From: Halomonas urmiana
GTDB taxonomy: Bacteria; Pseudomonadota; Gammaproteobacteria; Pseudomonadales; Halomonadaceae
Direction of reading: 5' to 3'
Assembly (NCBI RefSeq): GCF_005780185.1
Contig: NZ_VBUI01000001.1
Span: forward strand, 186,001-250,000
DNA length: 64,000 nt
Within the stretch, counting starts at the first letter, position 1, and each line of letters begins with the position of its first letter. The notes under the pieces were generated by a model, which was given only the letters and a program-made list of their open reading frames with translations, had not been told where the DNA came from and made no database searches. This document shows positions 33,196-40,745 of this stretch, piece by piece. A program made the translations under genes and the position numbers.

Positions 33196-34578
33196 ATGAT
33201 GACGCTCGACGTGGTGATACTGGCAGCCGGGCAGGGAACCCGGATGCGCTCGACCCTGCCCAAGGTGCTGCACCGCCTGGCCGGCAAGCCGATGGTGCGA
33301 CACGTGATCGATACCGCCGAGGGGCTCGCGGCCGAGCGCACCCATGTGGTGGTCGGCCATGGTGCCGAACACGTGCGCGAGGCCCTGGCCGAGATGCCGA
33401 CCGAGAGCCGCGTACGCTTCGCCTTGCAGGCCGAGCAGAAGGGCACCGGCCATGCCGTGGCCCAGGCCCTGGATGGCCTCGGCGAGGGCAAGGTACTGGT
33501 GCTCTACGGTGACGTGCCGCTGATCCGCCGCGAGACGCTGGTGGAACTGCTGGCCCGGGTCGACGAGCAGCATCTGGGCCTGCTCACCGTCACCCTGGAC
33601 GATCCGGGCGGCTACGGGCGTATCCTGCGTAACGAGGATGACGAAGTGGTGGCCATCGTCGAGCACAAGGATGCCTCCGAGGCCGAGCGGGCCGTGCGCG
33701 AGTGCAACACCGGCATCATGGCCATGACCGCGGCTCAGCTGCGCCGCTGGTTGCCTAGCCTCTCCGCCGATAACGCCCAGGGCGAGTACTACCTTACCGA
33801 CGTCATCGCCATGGCCGCCGCCGAGGGCGTGCGGATCGCTACCGTCCAGCCGGCGCGGCCCCAGGAGGTCGAGGGCGTCAACAACCGCGCCCAGATGGCC
33901 CGCCTGGAGCGTGCCCTCCAGCACGACATCGCCGAGCGTCTGATGGAGCAGGGCGTGGCGCTCGCCGACCCGGCACGGCTCGACGTCCGGGGGCGCCTGA
34001 CCTGCGGCCACGACGTGGAGATCGATGTGGGCTGCGTCTTCGAGGGCGACGTCGAGCTCGGCGAGGGGGTGCGCATCGGCCCCCACTGCGTGATCCGCGA
34101 CAGTCATGTCGGCGCCGAGTCGGTGATCGAGGCCCATAGCGTCCTCGAGGGTGCCGTGGTGGCCGGTCATAACCGCGTGGGGCCCTTTGCCCGGCTGCGG
34201 CCGGGGTCGCGCCTGGCAGTCGGTGCCAGGGTCGGCAATTTCGTCGAGACCAAGAATGCCGAGGTGGGCGAGGGCAGCAAGATCAACCACCTGAGCTATG
34301 TCGGCGACGCTCGGCTAGGGCGCGACGTCAACGTCGGCGCCGGCACCATCACCTGCAACTACGACGGCGCCAACAAGCACTATACCGAGATCGACGATGG
34401 GGCCTTCATCGGCTCCAACACCGCCCTGGTGGCACCGGTGATCGTCGGCCGAGGTGCCACCGTGGGGGCCGGTTCGACCATCGCCAAGGACGTGCCCGAT
34501 AATGCCCTGGCGGTCACGCGTGGCCGCCAGATCAGCAAGCCCGATTGGCCGCGGCCGACCAAGCGTCAGGAACCCTGA
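33196..34578 (+). CDS. glmU: Bifunctional UDP-N-acetylglucosamine pyrophosphorylase / glucosamine-1-phosphate N-acetyltransferase GlmU
   Basis: Last two steps of UDP-GlcNAc synthesis; 460 aa (E. coli 456). The N-terminal uridylyltransferase has LAAGQGTRMRSTLPKVLH. The C-terminal left-handed beta helix shows hexapeptide repeats (about 255-440) and the acetyltransferase residues around NHLSYVGDARLG and TCNYDGANKH. Two ATGs follow each other (33196, 33199); AAGGAG at 33188-33193 is better spaced for the second. glmS follows after 12 bases. Confidence 0.97.
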   Translation: MMTLDVVILAAGQGTRMRSTLPKVLHRLAGKPMVRHVIDTAEGLAAERTHVVVGHGAEHVREALAEMPTESRVRFALQAEQKGTGHAVAQALDGLGEGKVLVLYGDVPLIRRETLVELLARVDEQHLGLLTVTLDDPGGYGRILRNEDDEVVAIVEHKDASEAERAVRECNTGIMAMTAAQLRRWLPSLSADNAQGEYYLTDVIAMAAAEGVRIATVQPARPQEVEGVNNRAQMARLERALQHDIAERLMEQGVALADPARLDVRGRLTCGHDVEIDVGCVFEGDVELGEGVRIGPHCVIRDSHVGAESVIEAHSVLEGAVVAGHNRVGPFARLRPGSRLAVGARVGNFVETKNAEVGEGSKINHLSYVGDARLGRDVNVGAGTITCNYDGANKHYTEIDDGAFIGSNTALVAPVIVGRGATVGAGSTIAKDVPDNALAVTRGRQISKPDWPRPTKRQEP

Positions 34579-34590
34579 GGAGAACTTCGT

Positions 34591-36426
34591 ATGTGTGGAA
34601 TCGTCGGCGCCGTTGCCGAGCGCAACGTCCAGGGCATCCTGCTGGAGGGCTTGAAGCGCCTGGAGTACCGCGGTTATGACTCGGCGGGAATGACGGTGCG
34701 TTCGCCCGAGGGGCGCCTGCAGCGCCAGCGGGCGCTGGGCAAGGTGGCCGCCCTGGAGGAGCGGCTGATCGCCGAGCCGCTGCCGGGACGCAGCGGTATC
34801 GCTCACACCCGCTGGGCGACCCACGGTCGCCCCAGCGAGGAGAACGCCCACCCCCACCAGTCCGGCGAGCGCCTGGCGGTGGTGCACAACGGCATCATCG
34901 AGAACCACGAAGCCCTGCGCCGTGAGCTCGAGGCCGAGGGCTACGCCTTCACCTCCGAGACCGATACCGAGGTGATCGCCCACCTGCTGGAGCGGGAGAG
35001 CCGCCGCGAGGGCGACCTGCTCGGCGCGGTACGCGAGGTGCTGGCGCGCCTCGATGGCGCCTATGCCCTGGGTGTGATTCATGCCGACGAGCCCGACGTG
35101 ATCATCGGTGCCCGCAAGGGCAGCCCGCTGGTGGTGGGCGTGGGCATCGACGAGGCCTTCCTCGCTTCCGACCCGCTGGCGCTGCTGCAGGTCACCGACC
35201 GTTTCCTCTACCTGCAGGAGGGTGATGCGGTGCGCCTCTCCCGGGGCGGCGTGATCGAGGTGGTCGATGCCCAGGGCCAGGCGGTCGAACGCGAGGTGCA
35301 GACCTTCGAGCACGGCGATGGGGCGGCCAGCAAGGGTGACTACCGTCACTTCATGCTCAAGGAGATCCATGAGCAGCCGACGGTGATCGCCGCGGCCCTG
35401 GAGGGGCGCCTGGGCGAGCGCTCGGCGTTGGTGGAGAGCTTCGGTCCCGAGGCCGAGGCGCTGTTCGGCCGGGTCAAGCAGATCCATATCGTGGCCTGCG
35501 GCACCAGCTACCATGCCGGCATGGTGGCCCGCTACTGGCTGGAGCGCTACACCGGGCTGCCGGTGCAGGTGGAGGTGGCCTCGGAGTATCGCTATCGCCG
35601 GGTGGTGGTTCCGGAGGACACCCTGTTCGTGACGCTCTCCCAGTCCGGCGAGACCGCCGATACCCTGGCGGCACTGCGCTTCGCCAAGGAGCGCGGCTAC
35701 CTGGGCAGCCTGGCGATCTGCAACGTGCCGGGCAGCTCCCTGGTGCGCGAGTCGGACCTGACCCTGATGACCCGGGCCGGACCCGAGATCGGCGTGGCCT
35801 CTACCAAGGCCTTTACCACTCAGCTCACCGCCCTGATGCTGCTGACCCTGGCGCTGGGTCGGGTCCGCGGCCTCGAGGCCTCCGAGCAGGCGAGCCTGGT
35901 CGAGGCGCTGCGCGGCCTGCCGGGCCTGGTGGCGCGGGTGCTGGCGCTGGATCCGGCCATCGAGGCCCTCGCCACGGCCTTCGCCGAGAAGCACCACGCG
36001 CTCTTCCTGGGGCGCGGGGCCCATTTCCCCATCGCCCTGGAGGGGGCGCTGAAGCTCAAGGAGATCTCCTACATCCACGCCGAGGCCTATCCGGCGGGTG
36101 AGCTCAAGCACGGGCCCCTGGCGCTGGTCGACAGCGAGATGCCGGTCATCTCGGTGGCGCCCAATGACGACCTGCTCGACAAGCTCAAGTCCAACCTCCA
36201 GGAGGTGCGGGCCCGTGGCGGCGAGCTGTTTGTCTTCGCCGACGCGGGGGTGGGGCTGGCCGAGGAGGAGGGCGTACAGGTGCTACACCTGCCCGAGGTG
36301 CACGAGGCGTTGGCGCCGATCCTCTACACCGTGCCGCTGCAGCTGCTCAGCTATCACGTGGCGGTGCTCAAGGGCACCGATGTCGATCAGCCGCGCAACC
36401 TCGCCAAGTCCGTCACCGTGGAGTGA
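34591..36426 (+). CDS. glmS: Glutamine-fructose-6-phosphate aminotransferase (isomerizing) GlmS
   Basis: First committed step of amino-sugar synthesis; 611 aa (E. coli 609). Cys2 nucleophile in [12 protein letters not shown], glutaminase domain to about residue 240 ([10 protein letters not shown]), then two SIS domains ([27 protein letters not shown]) and the C-terminal [11 protein letters not shown]. No glmS ribozyme is expected or seen in the 12-base gap. Operon glmU-glmS-DUF72. Confidence 0.98.
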   Translation: MCGIVGAVAERNVQGILLEGLKRLEYRGYDSAGMTVRSPEGRLQRQRALGKVAALEERLIAEPLPGRSGIAHTRWATHGRPSEENAHPHQSGERLAVVHNGIIENHEALRRELEAEGYAFTSETDTEVIAHLLERESRREGDLLGAVREVLARLDGAYALGVIHADEPDVIIGARKGSPLVVGVGIDEAFLASDPLALLQVTDRFLYLQEGDAVRLSRGGVIEVVDAQGQAVEREVQTFEHGDGAASKGDYRHFMLKEIHEQPTVIAAALEGRLGERSALVESFGPEAEALFGRVKQIHIVACGTSYHAGMVARYWLERYTGLPVQVEVASEYRYRRVVVPEDTLFVTLSQSGETADTLAALRFAKERGYLGSLAICNVPGSSLVRESDLTLMTRAGPEIGVASTKAFTTQLTALMLLTLALGRVRGLEASEQASLVEALRGLPGLVARVLALDPAIEALATAFAEKHHALFLGRGAHFPIALEGALKLKEISYIHAEAYPAGELKHGPLALVDSEMPVISVAPNDDLLDKLKSNLQEVRARGGELFVFADAGVGLAEEEGVQVLHLPEVHEALAPILYTVPLQLLSYHVAVLKGTDVDQPRNLAKSVTVE

Positions 36427-36428
36427 CG

Positions 36429-37292
36429 ATGCCGCCGCCGCGCCTGCATCTGGGCCTGCCCATGTGGGCCAATCCCGATTGGCGTGGCGGCCTCTACCCG
36501 CCCCACGGCGGCAGCGATGACTGGCTGTCCGACTATGCCCGGGTATTCTCCACCGTGGAGGGCAACACCACCTTCTACAGCGGGGCGCCGCGGCCCTCGA
36601 CGGTGGCCGCCTGGGCGCGCCAGGCGCCGCCCTCCTTCCGCTTCTGCTTCAAGCTGCCGGCGAGCCTGACCCACGAGAAGCGCCTGGAGGGCATCGAGGC
36701 CGACCTCGAGGCCTTCCTCGCGGCGCTCACCCCCCTGCACGACCGGCTCGGGCCGACCATGGTGCAGCTGCCCCGGGATGTCGGTCCCGAGGTGCTACCC
36801 CGGCTCGAAGCGCTGCTGGCGCGCTGGCCGACTGAACTGCCCTGCGCCGTCGAGGTCCGCCACCCGGAATTCTTCCACAAGGGGAGGGCCGAAATGGCCC
36901 TCAACCGGTTGTTGATAACTCACGGGGCCGATCGGGTGATGCTCGATGTGCGGCCGCTGTTCGCCACGCCCCCCGAGGTGCGTGCCGGCCTGGCTCGGGC
37001 CCAGGCCGATAAGCCGCGACTCCCATTACACGTGCTTTCCACGGGCGACTTCCCGCTGGTGCGCTTCATCGGCCACCTCGACGACGCCATCAACGAACAG
37101 GTCTTCACCCCCTGGGTCGAGCGTCTCTGCCTGTGGATAAAACAGGGGAAAAGCCCTTTCCTACTTGTGCACACGCCGGATAACCGCCAGGCCCCCGACC
37201 TCGCGCGACGCCTCCATGCACGGCTCGCCGAGCGCATTTCACTCCCGCCCCTGGAGGCCTTCGCTGGCACGTCCCAGGCCTCGCTGTTCTGA
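36429..37292 (+). CDS. DUF72 (YecE-like) TIM-barrel protein
   Basis: Function of the family is not established. The 287-aa protein has the DUF72 core: RGGLYPP, VEGNTTFYSGAPRPSTVAAWARQ, FCFKLPASLTHEKRL, LGPTMVQLPRD, and AVEVRHPEFF. The ATG at 36429 lies 5 bases after GGAG and 2 bases after the glmS stop; a GTG at 36423 is an alternative. It uses the rare Ile codon ATA at two places that create DnaA-box-like sequences (36910-36918, TTATCAACA on minus; 37132-37140, perfect). Likely third gene of the glmUS operon. Confidence 0.85.
   Translation: MPPPRLHLGLPMWANPDWRGGLYPPHGGSDDWLSDYARVFSTVEGNTTFYSGAPRPSTVAAWARQAPPSFRFCFKLPASLTHEKRLEGIEADLEAFLAALTPLHDRLGPTMVQLPRDVGPEVLPRLEALLARWPTELPCAVEVRHPEFFHKGRAEMALNRLLITHGADRVMLDVRPLFATPPEVRAGLARAQADKPRLPLHVLSTGDFPLVRFIGHLDDAINEQVFTPWVERLCLWIKQGKSPFLLVHTPDNRQAPDLARRLHARLAERISLPPLEAFAGTSQASLF
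37132..37140 (-). promoter_or_regulatory. Perfect DnaA box inside the DUF72 gene
   Basis: TGTGGATAA, the exact complement of TTATCCACA, within CTGTGGATAAAACAG. A one-mismatch box lies 220 bases upstream at 36910-36918. Confidence 0.35.
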
Positions 37293-37729
37293 TCCATCCT
37301 GACAGGTGCCGGAAGACACCGGTGGTTTTGCTCAGGGCTATCGCCGTTAGCTCAGCCTCGAAAGCGAAAGGCGCCGGGAAAGCCTTGAGCGATGTTGCCA
37401 ACTGCGATAGCCCTGTGGTTTTGCCCGGATGACTGGTCAACAAGCGTATGATCGGATACTTTTACGGGTCGATCGTCACTTGCCATCGGATCTTGTGGGG
37501 TTCCGTACGTATCCCGTGTGATTCCCCGTCGTGATCCATCAGGAGGTGTCCGCGGTTCACCTCGCGAAGGACCCGCGGAAGTTGTACCGGCAGCGATCCT
37601 GTCTGGCATCCGTAATGCCCTTGAAAGCGGCATCCCGCGATCCGGGATGACGTGGACGTGGCGACTACAACCACAACGCCGTCATCGCATCCGATCGATC
37701 GATGACGACACGTACCATCAGGGTGATTT
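37293..37729. other. Intergenic region with a MITE-like element
   Basis: 437 bases between the DUF72 gene and the NSS symporter gene. The first third is the repeat element at 37322-37426. The remainder has lower GC, scattered CGATCGATCGATG near 37692-37705 and no convincing promoter. AGGAGGTG at about 37541 precedes no plausible reading frame. TTAGCTCAG at about 37348 resembles a tRNA D-arm but no tRNA fold follows. Confidence 0.5.
37322..37426. mobile_element. MITE-like element: 81-bp unit with inverted ends and flanking direct repeats
   Basis: The unit 37334-37414 begins AGGGCTATCGC and ends GCGATAGCCCT, perfect 11-bp terminal inverted repeats. It is directly flanked by 12-bp direct repeats, GTGGTTTTGCTC (37322-37333) and GTGGTTTTGCCC (37415-37426), matching in 11 of 12 bases, like a target-site duplication. 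A nested pair, GCTCA and TGAGC, lies inside. The unit has no coding capacity. No second copy was noticed in the window, so mobility is not shown; a structured RNA is the alternative. Confidence 0.5.
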
Positions 37730-39070
37730 ATGTCTACCAAGCAACATGCACACTGGTCTTCCCGACTGACCTTCATTCTCGCCGCCACCGGCTCCGCCGT
37801 CGGCCTGGGCAATATCTGGAAGTTCCCCTATATGGTGGGCGACAGCGGCGGTGCCGCCTTCGTGCTCATCTACCTGCTCTGTATCGGCCTGGTTGGCCTG
37901 CCGATCCTGGTCGCCGAATGGTTGGTCGGCCGTCGAGGCCAGAAGAACCCGGCCAACGCCATGGCCGATCTGGCCACGTCGGCCGGGGCCTCCCGCGGCT
38001 GGATGATCGTCGGCATCGGCGGCATCCTCGGTGCCTTCCTGATCCTCTCCTTCTACAGCGTGATCGGCGGCTGGTCGCTCTACTACACCCTGAGTTCGGT
38101 CACTGGGGCCTTCAGCGGCCAGGACGCCGACGGCATCGGCGCGCTGTTCAGCGGCATGCTGGCGAGCCCCGGCCTGCTGCTGGCGGGACACTCGGTGTTC
38201 ATGCTGCTGGTGATCGGTATCGTCGCCCGCGGCGTGACCAAGGGCCTCGAGGGCGCCGTGCGCAGCCTGATGCCGGCACTGGGCGTGCTGCTGGTGGTGC
38301 TGGTGGGCTACGGCATGACCACCGGTCACTTCGGCGAGGCCCTGGGCTTCATGTTCAACCCCGACTTCTCGAAGGTGGACGGTAGCGTGGTCCTGGCGGC
38401 CATGGGTCAGGCCTTCTTCACGCTGTCGCTGGGCATGGGCATCATGATGGCCTATGGCTCCTACCTGAACGAGGAGATCAACCTGCTCAAGACCGCGCGC
38501 ACCGTGATCATCCTCGATACCCTGGTAGCGCTGGTCTCCGGCCTGGCGATCTTCCCCATCGTCTTCGCCAACGGGCTGGATCTCAGCTCCGGCCCGGGTC
38601 TGATCTTCGTCACCCTGCCGCTGGCCTTCGGCAACATGGGCGGCGGCGTCATCCTCAGCCTGATGTTCTTCCTGCTGCTCACCTTCGCGGCCCTGACCTC
38701 GGCGATTTCGCTGCTCGAGCCGGTGGTGGAGTTCGTCGAGGAGCGCACCCCGCTGTCGCGCTTCGCCTCCACCCTGGTGGCCGGGGCGGCGACCTGGGCA
38801 CTCGGCATCGCGGCGCTGCTGGCGTTCAACGTCTGGAGTGACGTGCTGATCTTCGGCCTGAACATCTTCGACCTGCTCGATACGGTGACCAGCAAGTTCC
38901 TGCTGCCGCTGACCGGCCTGCTGGCGATCGTCTTCGTCGCCTGGGTGCTGGATCGCGAGGGCGTGCGTCGGGAGCTGGGTCTCGGCGAGACCGGCGCGAA
39001 GGTATGGACCGTGATCTCCCGCTTCATCGCGCCCATCGGCGTGATCGCGGTGTTCGTCTCCAGCCTCTGA
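37730..39070 (+). CDS. Sodium-dependent transporter of the NSS (SNF) family
   Basis: Na+-coupled symporter, LeuT fold; 446 aa with about 11-12 helices. The diagnostic first helix reads SRLTFILAATGSAVGLGNIWKFPYM, here quoted only in part: GSAVGLGNIWKFPY carries the unwound Na+ and substrate-binding segment. Helix 6 region MGQAFFTLSLGMGIMMAYGSY is also typical. The substrate (amino acid or related osmolyte) cannot be told from sequence. Monocistronic with a terminator. Confidence 0.92.
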   Translation: MSTKQHAHWSSRLTFILAATGSAVGLGNIWKFPYMVGDSGGAAFVLIYLLCIGLVGLPILVAEWLVGRRGQKNPANAMADLATSAGASRGWMIVGIGGILGAFLILSFYSVIGGWSLYYTLSSVTGAFSGQDADGIGALFSGMLASPGLLLAGHSVFMLLVIGIVARGVTKGLEGAVRSLMPALGVLLVVLVGYGMTTGHFGEALGFMFNPDFSKVDGSVVLAAMGQAFFTLSLGMGIMMAYGSYLNEEINLLKTARTVIILDTLVALVSGLAIFPIVFANGLDLSSGPGLIFVTLPLAFGNMGGGVILSLMFFLLLTFAALTSAISLLEPVVEFVEERTPLSRFASTLVAGAATWALGIAALLAFNVWSDVLIFGLNIFDLLDTVTSKFLLPLTGLLAIVFVAWVLDREGVRRELGLGETGAKVWTVISRFIAPIGVIAVFVSSL

Positions 39071-39109
39071 GCCTGACCGCCGGCTCGCGCCGGCGCGTCA
39101 CGTCTCCTT

Positions 39110-39136
39110 CGAGCCCCGCCCTGCGGGGCTCGTTGC
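39110..39136 (+). terminator. Terminator of the NSS symporter gene
   Basis: CGAGCCCCGC (39110-39119), loop CCT, GCGGGGCTCG (39123-39132), followed by TTGC. It lies between convergent genes and may serve both. Confidence 0.7.
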
Positions 39137-39165
39137 ATGTGGGGAAGAGGCGCCGCGCTTCGCGG

Positions 39166-39381
39166 TCAGTGCATCTCGTCTTCCACCAGCGCCTCCTCGG
39201 GGAGCGGGGCAATCTCCTGGGACAGGCGCTTGAATTCGTTGTGCAGCTCGATGCCGCGGCGGGCCCGCAGGTTGCGCTGGGCGGCGGTGCGAGACCGCTG
39301 CTCGTGCTCGGCGACTTCCATGCTCATGAAGATGTCGAGGAGTTCACTCTTGAGGGAGGATAACCGTTCGACATTACGCAT
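39166..39381 (-). CDS. Small conserved-looking protein of unknown function (71 aa)
   Basis: The start at 39381 has AGGAG 8 bases upstream and gives MRNVERLSSLKSELLDIFMS. The protein is helical and highly charged. Its middle, RNLRARRGIELHNEFKRLSQEI, is broadly like PA3496-type small proteins (arginine-rich helix with RR.IE), but the match is weak. It stands alone in an AT-rich pocket between the NSS gene and hexR. I do not recognise a function. The reading frame is open 29 codons further upstream without a matching ribosome site. Confidence 0.6.
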   Translation of the reverse strand: MRNVERLSSLKSELLDIFMSMEVAEHEQRSRTAAQRNLRARRGIELHNEFKRLSQEIAPLPEEALVEDEMH

Positions 39382-39618
39382 GATCGACTCTCCTAAAAGA
39401 TTCGCGACAATGCATGTCTTACTATATATCACTTGACAGAATGATGAAGGCGCATGCTGAAAATGCACAACGCGCTGTCAGCGCGGCGCATCTGTCGTCG
39501 AGCCTTCATGCCCCACGGGGTGCGCATCGCCCCTCGGCTTGGGGCATACTGTGATCATGAAACCACCTATCGTTTTGCCGCCTCGCCGTGAGGCGGCTCG
39601 CCAGCAAGGAGCCTCCGC

Positions 39619-40476
39619 GTGAGCCGTGCCCTGTTCGATGAGATGAGACGTCGCATGGAGCACTTTCGCCGCTCCGAGCAGAAGGTTGCGCGCTTCGTGC
39701 TGCGTAACCCCGAGGAAGTGATCCACATGCGCATCGTCGACCTGGCCACCGAGGCCAAGGTCAGCGAGCCCACCGTGGTGCGCTTCTGCCGCGCCCTGGG
39801 CTGCAATGGCTTCCAGGACTTCAAGCTCCAGCTGGCGCAGATGCTGGCCTCCGGCAGCCAGTTCGCCCAGTTCTCGATGAACGACAGCGACTCGGTGGTG
39901 GAATTCTCCCACAGCATCTTCGACTCCACCGTGGGCACCCTGCTGTCGGTGCGCGACCGGCTCGACAACGAGGCGCTGAGCCAGGCCATCAACGCCCTGG
40001 CCATGGCCAATCGGGTGGAGTTCTACGGCTTCGGCGCCTCGGGGGCCGTGGCCGCCGATGCCCAGCACAAGTTCTTCCGCCTGCAGATCTCCACCGCCGC
40101 CTACACCGACCCGCACATGCAGAACATGTCGGCGGTGACCCTGAAGGAGGGCGACGTGGTGGTGGCCATCTCCCAGACCGGCCGCACCCGGGCGCTGGTG
40201 GCCAGCGTGCGCCTGGCGCGCGAGGCCGGAGCGACGGTGATCGGGCTCTGCCCCAGCGGCTCGCCGCTCGCCGAGGAGGTCACCCTGCCGCTCTATATCG
40301 ATGTCCACGAGGATACCGAGATCTACACCCCCATGAGCTCGCGCATCGCCCACCTGGTGCTGGTCGACGTACTGGCGGTGGGCGTGGCCAAGACGCGGGG
40401 GCCGCGGCTCGCCGAGCAGCTTCGCGAAGTGAAGAAGAGTCTCAATCCGCTGCGCTTCCCCGAACCCAAGCCATAA
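39619..40476 (+). CDS. hexR: RpiR-family regulator HexR
   Basis: Repressor of central sugar catabolism (zwf, edd, gap in relatives), released by 2-keto-3-deoxy-6-phosphogluconate. 285 aa (E. coli 289). GTG start at 39619 behind AAGGAG. The N-terminal HTH_6 domain (1-77) shows VARFVLRNPEEVIHMRIVDL and EPTVVRFCRALGCNGFQDFK. The SIS sugar-phosphate domain (about 120-260) has FYGFGASGAVAADAQHKFF and ISQTGRTRALV. Its usual Entner-Doudoroff targets are not in this window. Confidence 0.92.
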   Translation: MSRALFDEMRRRMEHFRRSEQKVARFVLRNPEEVIHMRIVDLATEAKVSEPTVVRFCRALGCNGFQDFKLQLAQMLASGSQFAQFSMNDSDSVVEFSHSIFDSTVGTLLSVRDRLDNEALSQAINALAMANRVEFYGFGASGAVAADAQHKFFRLQISTAAYTDPHMQNMSAVTLKEGDVVVAISQTGRTRALVASVRLAREAGATVIGLCPSGSPLAEEVTLPLYIDVHEDTEIYTPMSSRIAHLVLVDVLAVGVAKTRGPRLAEQLREVKKSLNPLRFPEPKP

Positions 40477-40745
40477 GCTTTAAGCCGGAAGCTTGAAGAA
40501 AACCCGACCGGGCTTCGCCCCGAGCCAGAAGTCATAAGCTGGAAGAAAACCCTCGACCCCAGTTGTGGGGGTCATGCTGCCTTCGAGCTTCGAGCTTCGA
40601 GCTTCGAGCTTCGAGCTTCGAGCTTCGAGCTTCGAGCTTCGAGCTTCGAGCTTCGAGCTTCCCGCTTCCCGCTTCCCGCTTCCCGCTTCCCGCTTCCCGC
40701 TATGCTAAGCTATCGGCCCATTTTCCGAGCAGCGATGCCTTCCCC
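40477..40745. other. Repeat-rich intergenic region upstream of uvrD
   Basis: 269 bases composed mostly of simple repeats. Two degenerate copies of an AAGC...GGAAG...AAGAAAACCC motif lie at about 40477-40512 and 40523-40552, with a short GACCCC/GGGGTC hairpin near 40555-40575 that may terminate hexR. The perfect heptad array follows. TATGCT at 40701-40706, just after the array, may be the uvrD -10 element. Confidence 0.6.
40581..40699. repeat. Heptanucleotide tandem array: 11 x CTTCGAG then 6 x CTTCCCG
   Basis: Seventeen uninterrupted 7-base units, 119 bases, with a sharp switch from CTTCGAG to CTTCCCG after unit 11 (40657/40658). It lies directly upstream of the putative uvrD -10 region. If read in frame with uvrD it would encode a heptad-periodic peptide (RASSFEL repeats), but the real start is further downstream. 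Confidence 0.97.

Noticed and set aside
36579..36590. glmS ribozyme or riboswitch ahead of glmS or the NSS gene
   Set aside because: The glmU-glmS gap is only 12 bases. The NSS leader shows no conserved glycine-riboswitch core that I could recognise.
37341..37415. tRNA-like segment (TTAGCTCAG resembling a D-arm)
   Set aside because: No acceptor stem, anticodon arm or T-arm (GTTCGA) follows at the proper distances. The sequence is better explained by the inverted-repeat element.
40563..40745. N-terminal extension of UvrD through the heptad array
   Set aside because: It would encode pure heptad repeats (RASSFEL, PLPASRF). The family N-terminus begins at the ATG at 40746.
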